Shown here: positions 1 through 7,917 of the stretch, in pieces
How positions within the stretch are numbered: the stretch's first letter is position 1
How the letters are laid out: every line of letters begins with the position of its first letter
NCBI RefSeq assembly: GCF_001612725.1
Contig: NZ_BDAZ01000058.1
Location: forward strand, 36,271 to 100,270
Length of the DNA stretch: 64,000 nucleotides
From: Nocardia anaemiae NBRC 100462
GTDB lineage: Bacteria; Actinomycetota; Actinomycetes; Mycobacteriales; Mycobacteriaceae
Direction of reading: 5' to 3'
Position numbers and translations under genes: made by a program
Notes under the pieces: generated by a model
What the model saw: only the letters and a program-made list of their open reading frames with translations
What the model was told of the DNA's origin: nothing
Database searches by the model: none

Positions 1-7
1 CCGCACT

Positions 8-39
8 CTACTTGGCCGCGCTGTCGCTCGGCCAAGTAG
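8..39 (-). terminator. Terminator hairpin downstream of typA
   Basis: A perfect 11-bp inverted repeat (CTACTTGGCCG with its complement, 10-nt loop) lies 37 nt past the typA stop. There is no U-tract, as is common for actinobacterial terminators. It could work in both directions. Confidence 0.7.
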
Positions 40-75
40 ATCGCGGATGGCGCTGTACCGAAAAGGCCCCATGCC

Positions 76-1974
76 TTACAGCGCAGCCCGGTCCCGCGCC
101 TTCCGTCGTGACAGTTCGCGACCGCGTTCGGTGGCACCCAGGATCACCTTGCGCACCCGCACGATCTCCGGCGTGACCTCGACACATTCATCGGCGGCAC
201 AGAACTCCATCGCCGCCTCCAGGTCGAGTTGTAGCGGCTTGGCGAGTGTCTCCATCACATCCGCGGTCGAGCTGCGCATATTGGTCAGCTTCTTCTCGCG
301 GGTGACATTGATATCGAGATCTTCGGCGCGCGGGTTGATGCCGACGACATGCCCCTCATAGGTGTCCGCACCCGGCTCCACGAAGAACTGACCGCGATCG
401 GCCAGCTGGATCATGGCGAACGGGGTCACCGAGCCAGCGCGGTCGGAGACCAGCGACCCGGTGTGGCGGGCCCGGATCTCACCGGCCCACGGGGCATAGC
501 CGTGCGAGACCGCGTTGGCGATGCCGGTGCCGCGGGTTTCGGTGAGGAAGTCGGTGCGGAAGCCGATCAGGCCGCGCGAGGGAACGATGAACTCCATCCG
601 CACCCAACCGGCGGCGTGGTTGTTCATCTGGACCATCTTGCCCTTGCGAGCGGCCAGCAGCTGGGTGATCGCGCCGAGGTACTCGTCGGGGCAGTCGATG
701 GTCAGCTCTTCGTAGGGCTCGTGCACCTTGCCGTCGACCTGCTTGGTGACCACCTGCGGCTTGCCGACGGTCAACTCGAAGCCCTCGCGACGCATCTGCT
801 CGACCAGGATGGCCAGCGCCAGCTCACCGCGGCCCTGCACCTCCCAGGCATCGGGGCGGCCGATATCGAGTACGCGCAGCGAGACATTGCCGACCAGTTC
901 GGAGTCCAGCCGCGACTTCACCATGCGGGCGGTCAGCTTGTGGCCCTGTACCCGGCCCACCAGCGGCGAGGTATTGGTGCCGATGGTGACCGAGATGGCG
1001 GGCTCGTCGACCGTAATGCGCGGCAGCGCAACGGGATTGTCGATATCGGCGAGGGTGTCGCCGATCATGATGTCCGGGATGCCCGCGATGGCGACGATGT
1101 CACCGGCCACCGCGACCTCACCGGGTTGGCGCTCGACGCCGATGGTCTGCAGCAGCTCGGTGATCTTGACCTGCTTGACCCCGTCGGCGTGCATCCACGC
1201 GACATTCTGGCCCTTGCGCAGCTCACCGCTGTAGATGCGGACCAGCGCGAGCCGACCGAGGAAGGCCGAGGCGTCGAGGTTGGTGACGTGCGCCTGCAGC
1301 GGCGCGCTCGGATCACCCTTGGGCGCGGGGATGTTCTCCAGCAGCACGTCGAACAGCGCGTCCAGGTTCTCCGCGGCCGGGGCGCTGCCGTTCTCGGGAC
1401 GCTCCTTGGAGGCCTTGCCCTCGCGGCCGGAGGCGTAGAGGACCGGCAGATCCAGCGCGAGTTCGGCGGCCTCGGCGGCCTCGTCGTCCAGATCGGAGGC
1501 GAGGTCGAGCAGCAGATCGTGGCTCTCCTCGACGACCTCTTCGATGCGGGCGTCGGGACGGTCGGTCTTGTTCACCACCAGGATGACCGGCAGCTTCGCG
1601 GCCAGCGCCTTGCGCAGCACGAAGCGGGTCTGCGGCAGCGGGCCCTCGGACGCGTCGACCAGCAGCACGACACCGTCGACCATGGACAGACCGCGCTCGA
1701 CCTCACCACCGAAGTCGGCGTGGCCGGGGGTATCGATGACGTTGATCACGGTGACCGAACCGTCCGGGTGGTGCCGGTGCACCGCGGTGTTCTTGGCGAG
1801 AATGGTGATGCCCTTCTCGCGCTCCAGGTCACCGGAGTCCATCACACGATCGACGAGCTCGGCGCGTTCGGCGAAGGCGCCGGACTGGCGCAGCATGGCG
1901 TCGACCAGCGTCGTCTTACCGTGGTCGACGTGGGCCACGATGGCGACGTTGCGAAAATCGCGTGCAGACGACAC
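76..1974 (-). CDS. typA: TypA/BipA translational GTPase
   Basis: Ribosome-associated GTPase of the EF-G/LepA superfamily that supports ribosome assembly and stress growth. The 632-residue product has G1 AHVDHGKT (residues 14-21), a switch I EREKGITI segment, G3 DTPGHADF and G4 NKTD. EF-Tu-like and EF-G-like domains follow, and a BipA-type C-terminal region contains VVGINPRAEDLDINVTREKK. Length is normal for the family. The start is GTG, preceded by AGGAGG at about 10 nt. It is divergent from the small gene at 2204. In M. tuberculosis typA (Rv1165) sits in the same neighbourhood as pimE and phhB. Confidence 0.97.
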   Translation of the reverse strand: MSSARDFRNVAIVAHVDHGKTTLVDAMLRQSGAFAERAELVDRVMDSGDLEREKGITILAKNTAVHRHHPDGSVTVINVIDTPGHADFGGEVERGLSMVDGVVLLVDASEGPLPQTRFVLRKALAAKLPVILVVNKTDRPDARIEEVVEESHDLLLDLASDLDDEAAEAAELALDLPVLYASGREGKASKERPENGSAPAAENLDALFDVLLENIPAPKGDPSAPLQAHVTNLDASAFLGRLALVRIYSGELRKGQNVAWMHADGVKQVKITELLQTIGVERQPGEVAVAGDIVAIAGIPDIMIGDTLADIDNPVALPRITVDEPAISVTIGTNTSPLVGRVQGHKLTARMVKSRLDSELVGNVSLRVLDIGRPDAWEVQGRGELALAILVEQMRREGFELTVGKPQVVTKQVDGKVHEPYEELTIDCPDEYLGAITQLLAARKGKMVQMNNHAAGWVRMEFIVPSRGLIGFRTDFLTETRGTGIANAVSHGYAPWAGEIRARHTGSLVSDRAGSVTPFAMIQLADRGQFFVEPGADTYEGHVVGINPRAEDLDINVTREKKLTNMRSSTADVMETLAKPLQLDLEAAMEFCAADECVEVTPEIVRVRKVILGATERGRELSRRKARDRAAL

Positions 1975-2188
1975 GCCTCAATCCTCCTGCTGTCGGGTGT
2001 TGATGTCGGCTGCAACTGAGGTTGGCGTGTTCGGGACCCTACGTGGTTACGCAGGCTTCCTCCTCCGGGTCCTGACGCTCACGCCGGGGTCCTTGCAAAC
2101 AGGTGGAGAATCGAAACTCACCGGGCATTGCGGCCAGTTACACAGTACCGGCATCCGAGTGGCTCGCAGACCACGCACTCCGATAAGG

Positions 2189-2194
2189 GTATGC
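2189..2194 (+). promoter_or_regulatory. Candidate -10 element of the 58-aa gene
   Basis: TATGCT lies 9 nt before the ATG at 2204. A transcript initiating 6-7 nt after this box would have only a 2-4 nt leader. No Shine-Dalgarno sequence precedes the gene, which fits leaderless translation. No convincing -35 box is visible. Confidence 0.35.
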
Positions 2195-2203
2195 TAACCA
2201 ATC

Positions 2204-2380
2204 ATGGGCAAGGTCAAGGCGAAGAAGGTTTCCAGCCTCAAGCCGAAGAAGAAGTGCTGTCGCAAGAAGACGCGCTGCTTGAAGTGCCCCGTTGTCATCA
2301 TGCGGATGAAACGCCTGGAAGCGGCCGGTTGCTGCGGTAAGGAACTGAAGAAGGGCCTCAAGAAGGCCCGCGCCGCCTGA
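2204..2380 (+). CDS. 58-aa Cys/Lys-rich small protein
   Basis: A 58-residue ORF that starts MGKVKAKKVS and ends KKARAA. About 19 of its residues are Lys. Six cysteines are arranged as CC (18-19), CxxC (25-28) and CC (43-44), an arrangement that could bind zinc or another metal. It is very basic and has no signal peptide, so it is probably cytosolic and may bind nucleic acid or the ribosome. The ATG has no Shine-Dalgarno but a TATGCT box just upstream. It lies between typA (divergent) and phhB (same strand, 54 nt downstream). I recognise no named family. The coding call rests on composition, position and a clean ORF with regularly spaced cysteines. Confidence 0.7.
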   Translation: MGKVKAKKVSSLKPKKKCCRKKTRCLKCPVVIMRMKRLEAAGCCGKELKKGLKKARAA

Positions 2381-2434
2381 TCGACGAACTCGGATTCGCT
2401 GATGACTTTCCGGCACTCGGGGTACAACTCGGAT

Positions 2435-2731
2435 ATGAGCGAACCGAAACTAACTGAGGCAGAACTCACCGACGCTTTGACCGAACTGTCGGACTGGACC
2501 AGGTCCGGCGACGCCATCACCCGCACGATCGAGGCGAAGACCTTTCCGGCGGGCATCGAACTCGTGCGCCAGGTCGCCGAGGTCGCCGAGAGCAGGAACC
2601 ATCATCCGGATATCGATATCCGCTGGCGTCGGGTGAGCTTCACCCTCTCGACCCACGACTCGGGCGGACTCACCGCGCTGGACGTGGCGCTGGCTCGCGA
2701 GATAGATCGGCTTGCGGCGCAATCCGATTGA
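2435..2731 (+). CDS. phhB: Pterin-4a-carbinolamine dehydratase
   Basis: Dehydrates 4a-hydroxytetrahydropterin, recycling the cofactor of aromatic amino acid hydroxylases; the family also has coactivator roles. The 98-residue product carries the family signature around ESRNHHPDIDIRW, including the paired histidines, followed by LSTHDSGGLTALD. Length is typical (about 95-105). An in-frame ATG at 2402 would add 11 residues; the ATG at 2435 (MSEPKL) matches family length better. The 3' end overlaps the convergent pimE by 62 bp. In M. tuberculosis the orthologue Rv1159A is likewise next to pimE. Confidence 0.9.
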   Translation: MSEPKLTEAELTDALTELSDWTRSGDAITRTIEAKTFPAGIELVRQVAEVAESRNHHPDIDIRWRRVSFTLSTHDSGGLTALDVALAREIDRLAAQSD

Positions 2732-3896
2732 CCATGTGCCCGGACCAGATCACCCACCAGTAGAGCGCCAGCACGCCGAGCACGTCGACGGCGCCGAGCC
2801 AGGACAGCACACCCGGCCGCGAGATCGTCCAGATCGACGGCTGGGCGAACGAGAGCACCCACGGCACGCCGACGAGAGTGGTGACCAACCAATATCCGGC
2901 GAGTATCCGCGCGCCGGGCGCCTGCCGCAGCGGCCCGTACACCAACCACATCACGGTGGGCAGCAGCCACACGAAGTGATGCGACCACGAGATGGGCGAA
3001 ACCATCAGCCCGAACAGTTGCACGATGATCAGGGTGCCCAACCGATCGTCGGGACCCAGTGCGCGCCAAGCGAAGAACGCCAGCGCGGCGACCACCACGA
3101 CGGCCGCCAGCCACCACGGCCCGGATTGGACGTCATGGCCGAGCAGCCGACTCAGCGCACCGCGTAGCGACTGATTCCAGACCGAGCCGACCGGACCGAT
3201 CCGATCCGCGTCACCGAGCAGCGTGCCGAAGTACCGCTTGGCCTCCTTGTGGTTGATCAGGAAGCTGACCCCGACCGTCGCACCGAAGACCACCGCAGAC
3301 CACACCACGGTCCCCCATCGCCGTCGCGCGACGAAGTACAGCCCCGAAATGGCCGGTGTCAGTTTGATTCCCGCGATTACACCGATCAGTCCGCCGGATA
3401 GCCACCAGCGCGAACTGCGCACCGCGAGCATGGCCCCGAGCACCAGGAACACATTGACCTGGCCGTAGTCGATCGTGGTCCGCACCGGCTCCATCCAGAT
3501 GCCGATCACGGTCCACCACACCGCGGCGGTGCGCCACCGCGGCTCGCGCATCCGCTCCGCGCCCAGGATCAATTCGAAGGCGATCCACACCACCACATAC
3601 AGCGCGACGACGATCGCCAGCAGCCACAGCACCGCGATCGCGGTGAACGGAAAGTAGTGCAGCGGAAAGAAGACCAGCGCCGCGAACGGCGGATAGGTGA
3701 ACGGCAGCGGGAAGTCCGGCGTCTTCTCGGCATAGGTGAAGTCGTAGAGACGATCGGTGAGCAGGGCCGCCGAACCATCGACATAGACGTGCAGATCGAC
3801 GAGATTCATCCCGTTCTTCGTCAGCAGCATCCACAGCAGCCTGGCCAACACGGACAGACCGAGCACCGGGACAGCCAATCGGAGGCTTCGGTTCAA
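2670..3896 (-). CDS. pimE: Polyprenol-phosphate-mannose-dependent mannosyltransferase PimE
   Basis: Membrane GT-C (GT87-type) alpha-1,2-mannosyltransferase. The family adds an alpha-1,2-linked mannose from polyprenyl-monophosphomannose to AcPIM4 on the outer face of the membrane, making polar PIMs. The 408-residue protein is almost entirely hydrophobic segments. The first external loop holds an acidic DLHVYVDG motif (34-41), where the catalytic aspartate of GT-C enzymes usually lies. It starts at ATG with Asn-Arg and a signal-anchor-like first helix. It is convergent with phhB, as in M. tuberculosis Rv1159/Rv1159A, which strengthens the assignment. Confidence 0.88.
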   Translation of the reverse strand: MNRSLRLAVPVLGLSVLARLLWMLLTKNGMNLVDLHVYVDGSAALLTDRLYDFTYAEKTPDFPLPFTYPPFAALVFFPLHYFPFTAIAVLWLLAIVVALYVVVWIAFELILGAERMREPRWRTAAVWWTVIGIWMEPVRTTIDYGQVNVFLVLGAMLAVRSSRWWLSGGLIGVIAGIKLTPAISGLYFVARRRWGTVVWSAVVFGATVGVSFLINHKEAKRYFGTLLGDADRIGPVGSVWNQSLRGALSRLLGHDVQSGPWWLAAVVVVAALAFFAWRALGPDDRLGTLIIVQLFGLMVSPISWSHHFVWLLPTVMWLVYGPLRQAPGARILAGYWLVTTLVGVPWVLSFAQPSIWTISRPGVLSWLGAVDVLGVLALYWWVIWSGHMVNRIAPQADLSREPAPRPAR

Positions 3897-4241
3897 TTCG
3901 CAGGCTTTCGAGTCGGTTCCGGGAAGGCTGCGACTAGCCTAACCGCCGTCGCGAGAGATCCCATCAATCCCCTGGACCGGTCCGATACGACCAGTCGAGC
4001 GCGCAGGAGGTAGCTTGCGGTGTCTTATCGGCACAGTGTGCGGGGTCGAGCCGAAGCAGGTAGCTTGCGTACCGCACAACCGGCCCGACGGCCAATAAAC
4101 ACTGATAACATTTGCATCACCTTTCACTCTGGTAACACCAGATGAGCGCTAGCGTCTGATAACACTGATCGTCCACAACAGAACTAGGGGCACGTCGGCT
4201 GTACAACATGGCGCTCTTGTCCCTAGAGTGACCCCGAAACG
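3897..4241. other. Intergenic region with short repeats
   Basis: A divergent promoter region between pimE and the secreted-protein gene. The motif caggtagcttgcg or a close variant occurs twice (near 4006 and 4050), and tgataacac-like words occur three times (4100-4165). The function of these repeats is unknown. No gene was seen. Confidence 0.4.
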
Positions 4242-5090
4242 ATGGCTTTTTGCATCGCTCCTGTGATGTACCCGAGGTTAAGGACGGCTAGACCAGTGCT
4301 TCGCACCCGAGGATCGCGGATCATGTTGTCCGCGCTCGCCATCGCAGCGAGCGCTTCGCTCGCCGCGCCGTCGACGGCAGTCGCGGCACCGGCCCCCGCA
4401 CCCGTGGCACCGAGGAACACCATTCCGATGGTTCCCGAGGGCGTCCCGATCGATACGCTCGCCTCGCTGGCCCCGGCCATCGTCGGCGCTATCGCCGGAC
4501 CCGCCGATGCCAAGCCGATCGCCGATACCCCGAAGAACGCCATCCTCGACCAGGTCCGGGCATTACTCAACGCGCTGAACCTGCCGCCGCAGATCAAATC
4601 CACGCTGGAACGGATCATCACCTTCCTGGACGGCAGCGGTGGCGGCGGTCCTGATGTCCCGCAGGGCGGACCGGTCATCGCGCAGTTCCTCTACCCGACC
4701 ATCGGTAAGGGTTGCATCGGCCCCGGCGCCGATTCGATCGGCACCGCGCTCGCCGTCCCCGGCCCGGCCGAACTGCCGCCGCCGGGACCGCAGGCCGGTC
4801 AGACCGGATTCGTATTCACCGCACTCGGCACCAAGTCGCCGACCCCGGAGCAGAATCCGCCGATGACGGTCCAGTGGCTCAACCTCGACACCCGCCAGTC
4901 CGGCGTCCAGCCGCTGACCGACGAGGCGCATATCAACCCGGATGGTCCGGCAACGCTTTCGGCGATCGTCAACACCGGCTCGGGCCGGGTCGTCGCGGTC
5001 GTCGGCGGTTCGCTGACCACCAAGGCCGAGGACGCCGACCCGCGGACCTGCTCGTTCCTGCCGACGCTCGGTTTCTTCACCGTCGCCTAG
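4242..5090 (+). CDS. Secreted Ala/Pro-rich protein, Rv1157c/Rv1158c-like
   Basis: A 282-residue exported protein of unknown function. An Arg-rich n-region and the hydrophobic stretch LSALAIAASASLAAPSTAVAA (about 29-49) form a Sec signal peptide, followed by an Ala/Pro-rich mature start. The mature part has two widely spaced cysteines and a repeated use of Pro-Gly loops. Position beside pimE mirrors the Ala/Pro-rich exported proteins Rv1157c and Rv1158c of M. tuberculosis; the relation is inferred from context and general look. The start is uncertain: ATG 4242, ATG 4266 and GTG 4299 are all possible, and 4299 would give the neatest signal peptide. Confidence 0.75.
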   Translation: MAFCIAPVMYPRLRTARPVLRTRGSRIMLSALAIAASASLAAPSTAVAAPAPAPVAPRNTIPMVPEGVPIDTLASLAPAIVGAIAGPADAKPIADTPKNAILDQVRALLNALNLPPQIKSTLERIITFLDGSGGGGPDVPQGGPVIAQFLYPTIGKGCIGPGADSIGTALAVPGPAELPPPGPQAGQTGFVFTALGTKSPTPEQNPPMTVQWLNLDTRQSGVQPLTDEAHINPDGPATLSAIVNTGSGRVVAVVGGSLTTKAEDADPRTCSFLPTLGFFTVA

Positions 5091-5100
5091 TCGATTCTCT

Positions 5101-5135
5101 CGAAGCCCGGTGGCCGCAATGGTCACCGGGCTTCG
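5101..5135 (+). terminator. Terminator hairpin
   Basis: A perfect 12-bp inverted repeat (CGAAGCCCGGTG and its complement, 11-nt loop) begins 10 nt after the stop of the secreted-protein gene. Confidence 0.75.
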
Positions 5136-5207
5136 CGCTTGTTGACACACCTAAGCGAATCGCGGCGATAGTGCACCGTCATGAAAGGACTGTGGTAGAC
5201 CAAAGCC

Positions 5208-5585
5208 ATGGCGACTGTCGATAATTCGCTTCGGTCCCGTCCCACAATCCGCCCGGGTCACTCGATCCGGAGCAGACGATCGCGTCGATCGATCCTGTCC
5301 ATCCGATCGGAAGGCTCGATCCTGTCCATCGGCTCGGCCTACTCGATCCTATCGATCGGCAGCGTGGGCTCGGTGCTGTCGATCGGGGCCGTCGGCTCGT
5401 TCGGCTCGGTGATCTCGTCCTTCTCCATCGGCAGCCTCGGCTCCGCGTTCTCCGGCATCTCCCGCTGGTCCCTGTTCTCCTGGCGCGGGGACCACGAGGC
5501 CCCCGAAAATCGCCCCACCCTCCGCGTCGTCCCCGACGACGAACCCGAACTGCGGCTGGCCCCCACCTGCCACTGCCAAACCTGA
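5208..5585 (+). CDS. Serine period-3 repeat protein (SILSIGS repeats)
   Basis: A 125-residue protein of unknown function. From about residue 19 to 90 a serine (rarely alanine) falls at every third position, with the larger unit S-I-L-S-I-G-S-x-x repeated several times. The positions between are mostly Ile, Leu, Val, Gly or Phe, except for an Arg-rich start. A polar tail follows (residues 95-125, Asp/Glu/Pro-rich, ending CHC). There is no N-terminal signal peptide. Such strict periodicity suggests a repetitive fold (solenoid, beta-helix or extended rod) or membrane insertion; I cannot choose between them. ATG start after a weak ribosome site. I have a vague memory of similar SIGS-repeat hypotheticals in actinobacteria, but no function. 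Confidence 0.7.
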   Translation: MATVDNSLRSRPTIRPGHSIRSRRSRRSILSIRSEGSILSIGSAYSILSIGSVGSVLSIGAVGSFGSVISSFSIGSLGSAFSGISRWSLFSWRGDHEAPENRPTLRVVPDDEPELRLAPTCHCQT

Positions 5586-5594
5586 CCGCTCGAG

Positions 5595-5648
5595 ATCAGG
5601 TGGAGTCCACGGCGGCATCGTTCGAGAAGCCGCCGGTTCCCACCTGAT
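5595..5648. terminator. Bidirectional terminator between convergent genes
   Basis: A nested stem: ATCAGGTGG (5595-5603) pairs with CCACCTGAT (5640-5648), and inside it CGGCGGC (5610-5616) pairs with GCCGCCG (5629-5635). It sits between the ends of the genes at 5585 (+) and 5663 (-). Confidence 0.6.
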
Positions 5649-5662
5649 CGCGAGCCGCTAGT

Positions 5663-6370
5663 TCACCACTGGCCGTATTCGGCGGCGAGGATGTTGTTGA
5701 CATCGACGCCGATGCCGTCGATGGCGCGTTTGTCGATTTCGATCTGGTGCAGGTGCGCGGCGGGGTGTACGAAACCCTTGGGTGTGCCCCAATTGTGCTG
5801 CCAATACCAGGAACCCAGGCCCGCGGCCCGTGCCAGTTCGATGGTCGGCGCATTGGCGTAGATGCCGACGTTCTCTTTGCCGAGCACCGACTCCCAGCCG
5901 AGCAGGTACGGCGCGATCATGGTGCCGAAATCGGCGGGGCTCGGATTGTCGTCGATGGAGGCGTAGATCGGGCGGTTCTCCGGACCGCCCGCGGCCAGAT
6001 GCAGTTCCAGACCGCGCTCGGCATGCTTCTTGCCCGCCTCCAGGCCACCGCGCCAGTCGGCGGTCGGGCCCTTGCCGAACTGATAGTTCGACACGATCGT
6101 CAGACCGGCGGCGTGCAGCTGGTCGACCTCCTTGGCGCGCAATGGCTTCCCCTCCATCCATTCGGCGCCCGGACGGCGATCCGAGACGTAGCGGATGACG
6201 CCGAGGTGACCGTCATCCAGGATCGCGCCCGCGGACGGAACGCCGCCCGCGTAGTCGACCAGGGTGCCGAGCACACCGGCCGCCGAAGCGCGGGGCGCGG
6301 CGATTCCGACGGCGGCGGCGGCAGCGGTGTAGGCGAACAACTGGCGGCGAGACACAGAAATGGAACGCAT
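5663..6370 (-). CDS. Tat-exported DUF1906 protein, Rv2525c-like
   Basis: Belongs to the Rv2525c-like glycoside-hydrolase-like (DUF1906, TIM-barrel) family. Members are exported by Tat and thought to act on, or bind, cell-wall glycans. The 235-residue product has a twin-arginine signal SVSRRQLFAYTAAAAAVGIA ending before a GVLGTLVDYAGG start typical of the family. The Asp/Glu-rich strand ends of the barrel are visible (VDYAGG, YASIDDNPS, GIYANA, WYWQHNWG, HLHQIEID). The ATG at 6370 has GAAGGAG about 8 nt upstream; a longer ORF to 6433 would bury the Tat motif and is unlikely. It is transcribed alone, convergent with the serine-repeat gene. Confidence 0.85.
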   Translation of the reverse strand: MRSISVSRRQLFAYTAAAAAVGIAAPRASAAGVLGTLVDYAGGVPSAGAILDDGHLGVIRYVSDRRPGAEWMEGKPLRAKEVDQLHAAGLTIVSNYQFGKGPTADWRGGLEAGKKHAERGLELHLAAGGPENRPIYASIDDNPSPADFGTMIAPYLLGWESVLGKENVGIYANAPTIELARAAGLGSWYWQHNWGTPKGFVHPAAHLHQIEIDKRAIDGIGVDVNNILAAEYGQW

Positions 6371-6550
6371 CGCAGGACTCCTTCGCGCAACCTCGACCAT
6401 GGACAGGTAGCGTGCCCGGCGCACCTTCCCCAAGGTTCACTCGAGCGCCGGGAGCCTCGAACGTGCACTAATTTCACCATATTCACATTGGAACCGCTAG
6501 ACCCACCTGAAACAGGACTTCACATTTGCCACACAGGTCAAGGCCTGGTT

Positions 6551-7699
6551 CTAGGCGATCCCGTCGATTCTCGCCGCGACATCGATCGTGCGGCCCGAAC
6601 TGTCGCTGAGTTCCGCGCGCACCACCTCGGCCACCTGCGCGACGACCTGCTTCTTTATACCGGCGAGCGCACCGAGGGTGGCCGCCCGCATGCCGTGCGC
6701 CTTGAACTCCAGCCGCAGGTCATCGGGTGCTGGCGGCGGCACATCGACGACGATCAGCAGCGGATCGGCCGCCCGCGCGGTCAACACCAGTGGTATCTCG
6801 ACATCGGCGCGATAGTGGTTGGCCTTGAGCACATCGACGGTTATGTCGAGGCTCACCGGCAGTGTCAGATCGAAGGAGACCGGCTCGTCCGAGCGATCCG
6901 TCAGCTGCGGCGTTCGAACATTGCCCTGCACCCTGACGGTGGCGGAGTCGCGTGGTCCGGTGCGCAGCGGGCCGACCTCGATGGAACGGCCCGCCATTTG
7001 CTCGACAAATTCGAAGACCCGATCGCGGGTCACGATGCGCGAGAAGAATTGATGTCCGAATTCGTCGTAGCCGATCCAGTCGAAGGCAGCTCGGTCGACG
7101 TGCTCGGAACGGACGCCGTTGATGATCGCCTCGACGTCGAAGACCCGGCCGCGGCGCGCCTGCGGTTCGGCCAGCATCGCATTCACCCGATTGGCGACCT
7201 CGCGCTGCACCACCCCGGCGATCGGATCGAGCAACCATTCCCAGGCCGAGTCGATGGCTTGCGCGCGCAGCACGAAGCTCACATCACGCGAGGTGATCGG
7301 CGGGATATCGATGACGATGAGCAGTGGGTGGGCGGTGCGCGCATGCAGGGTGAGATCGATTTCGGCGACCGCCTCCAGCCGCATTTTCCGCCCACCGAGC
7401 AGCACCTTCACCGACATCGTCAGCGGAACAGTCACCTCGAAGGTGACATGCGGGCCGTTGCGCAGAATGACCGGCCTGCCCACCTTGCCCTCGGCCATGA
7501 ATCCGGCCAAACCCACTGGTCCGAGGGAAAACGGGCCGATTGTGACGCCGTGATCGGTCATCGCGGCGACCGCGGCCTCGATCCGTTCGGCTGTCACCGC
7601 GTGCGTGACGAACCGCTCCCCGAAGTCGGCGTAGTCGATCCACACCGGATCATCGGTCTGTTCCTCGATTGGCAGCATCAGAGTTTCCGAAACCCTCAC
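6551..7699 (-). CDS. Uncharacterised protein of two tandem homologous domains
   Basis: A 382-residue protein without a signal peptide or obvious membrane helix. Residues about 19-195 and 205-382 are copies of one domain. Each contains, in order, an IDY/IGY-x-(D)EFG start, a GP-x-(L/R)-GP motif, a VTV/LTLPVSL strand, then LTLHARTAHPLLIVIDIPP (copy 1) or LVLTARAADPLLIVVDVPP (copy 2). Each ends with an amphipathic V-(A/V)-R-E/A helix and a DVEAII/DVAARIDGI tail. Long alternating strands plus a C-terminal helix recall lipid-binding TULIP-like folds, but that is only an impression. No named family was recognised. The start at 7699 has no strong ribosome site. Confidence 0.75.
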   Translation of the reverse strand: MRVSETLMLPIEEQTDDPVWIDYADFGERFVTHAVTAERIEAAVAAMTDHGVTIGPFSLGPVGLAGFMAEGKVGRPVILRNGPHVTFEVTVPLTMSVKVLLGGRKMRLEAVAEIDLTLHARTAHPLLIVIDIPPITSRDVSFVLRAQAIDSAWEWLLDPIAGVVQREVANRVNAMLAEPQARRGRVFDVEAIINGVRSEHVDRAAFDWIGYDEFGHQFFSRIVTRDRVFEFVEQMAGRSIEVGPLRTGPRDSATVRVQGNVRTPQLTDRSDEPVSFDLTLPVSLDITVDVLKANHYRADVEIPLVLTARAADPLLIVVDVPPPAPDDLRLEFKAHGMRAATLGALAGIKKQVVAQVAEVVRAELSDSSGRTIDVAARIDGIA

Positions 7700-7771
7700 C
7701 TCTCAACGGACAACCGACACGGTACGCGACGCAGATTTCGGCGAGGTCGGGCCGACATGCCCCCACCCAGA

Positions 7772-7812
7772 GGTCCCTGTCCTGCTGATGAGGGGGTAGC
7801 AGGACAGGGACC
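7772..7812 (-). terminator. Terminator hairpin
   Basis: A perfect 15-bp inverted repeat (GGTCCCTGTCCTGCT and its complement, 11-nt loop) lies about 105 nt beyond the stop of the CHAP gene and upstream of the two-domain gene, so it probably ends the CHAP transcript. Confidence 0.7.
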
Positions 7813-7917
7813 CGAAAGACGGCGCTGCCGGGCGCCGCCTAGTCAATGGTAAGTGCTAGCGGAGGACCCGCCGACAATGCACAGCCACTAGGAAGAACGG
7901 CTTGGTTCCCACACTAT

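Noticed and set aside
349..2019. 556-codon open frame opposite typA
   Set aside because: Antisense shadow of a clear typA. High-GC genes give long open frames in the complementary frame, and the translation shows no motif.
5747..7852. 701-codon open frame opposite the DUF1906 and two-domain genes
   Set aside because: It spans two real minus-strand genes and the gap between them, and has shadow-type composition.
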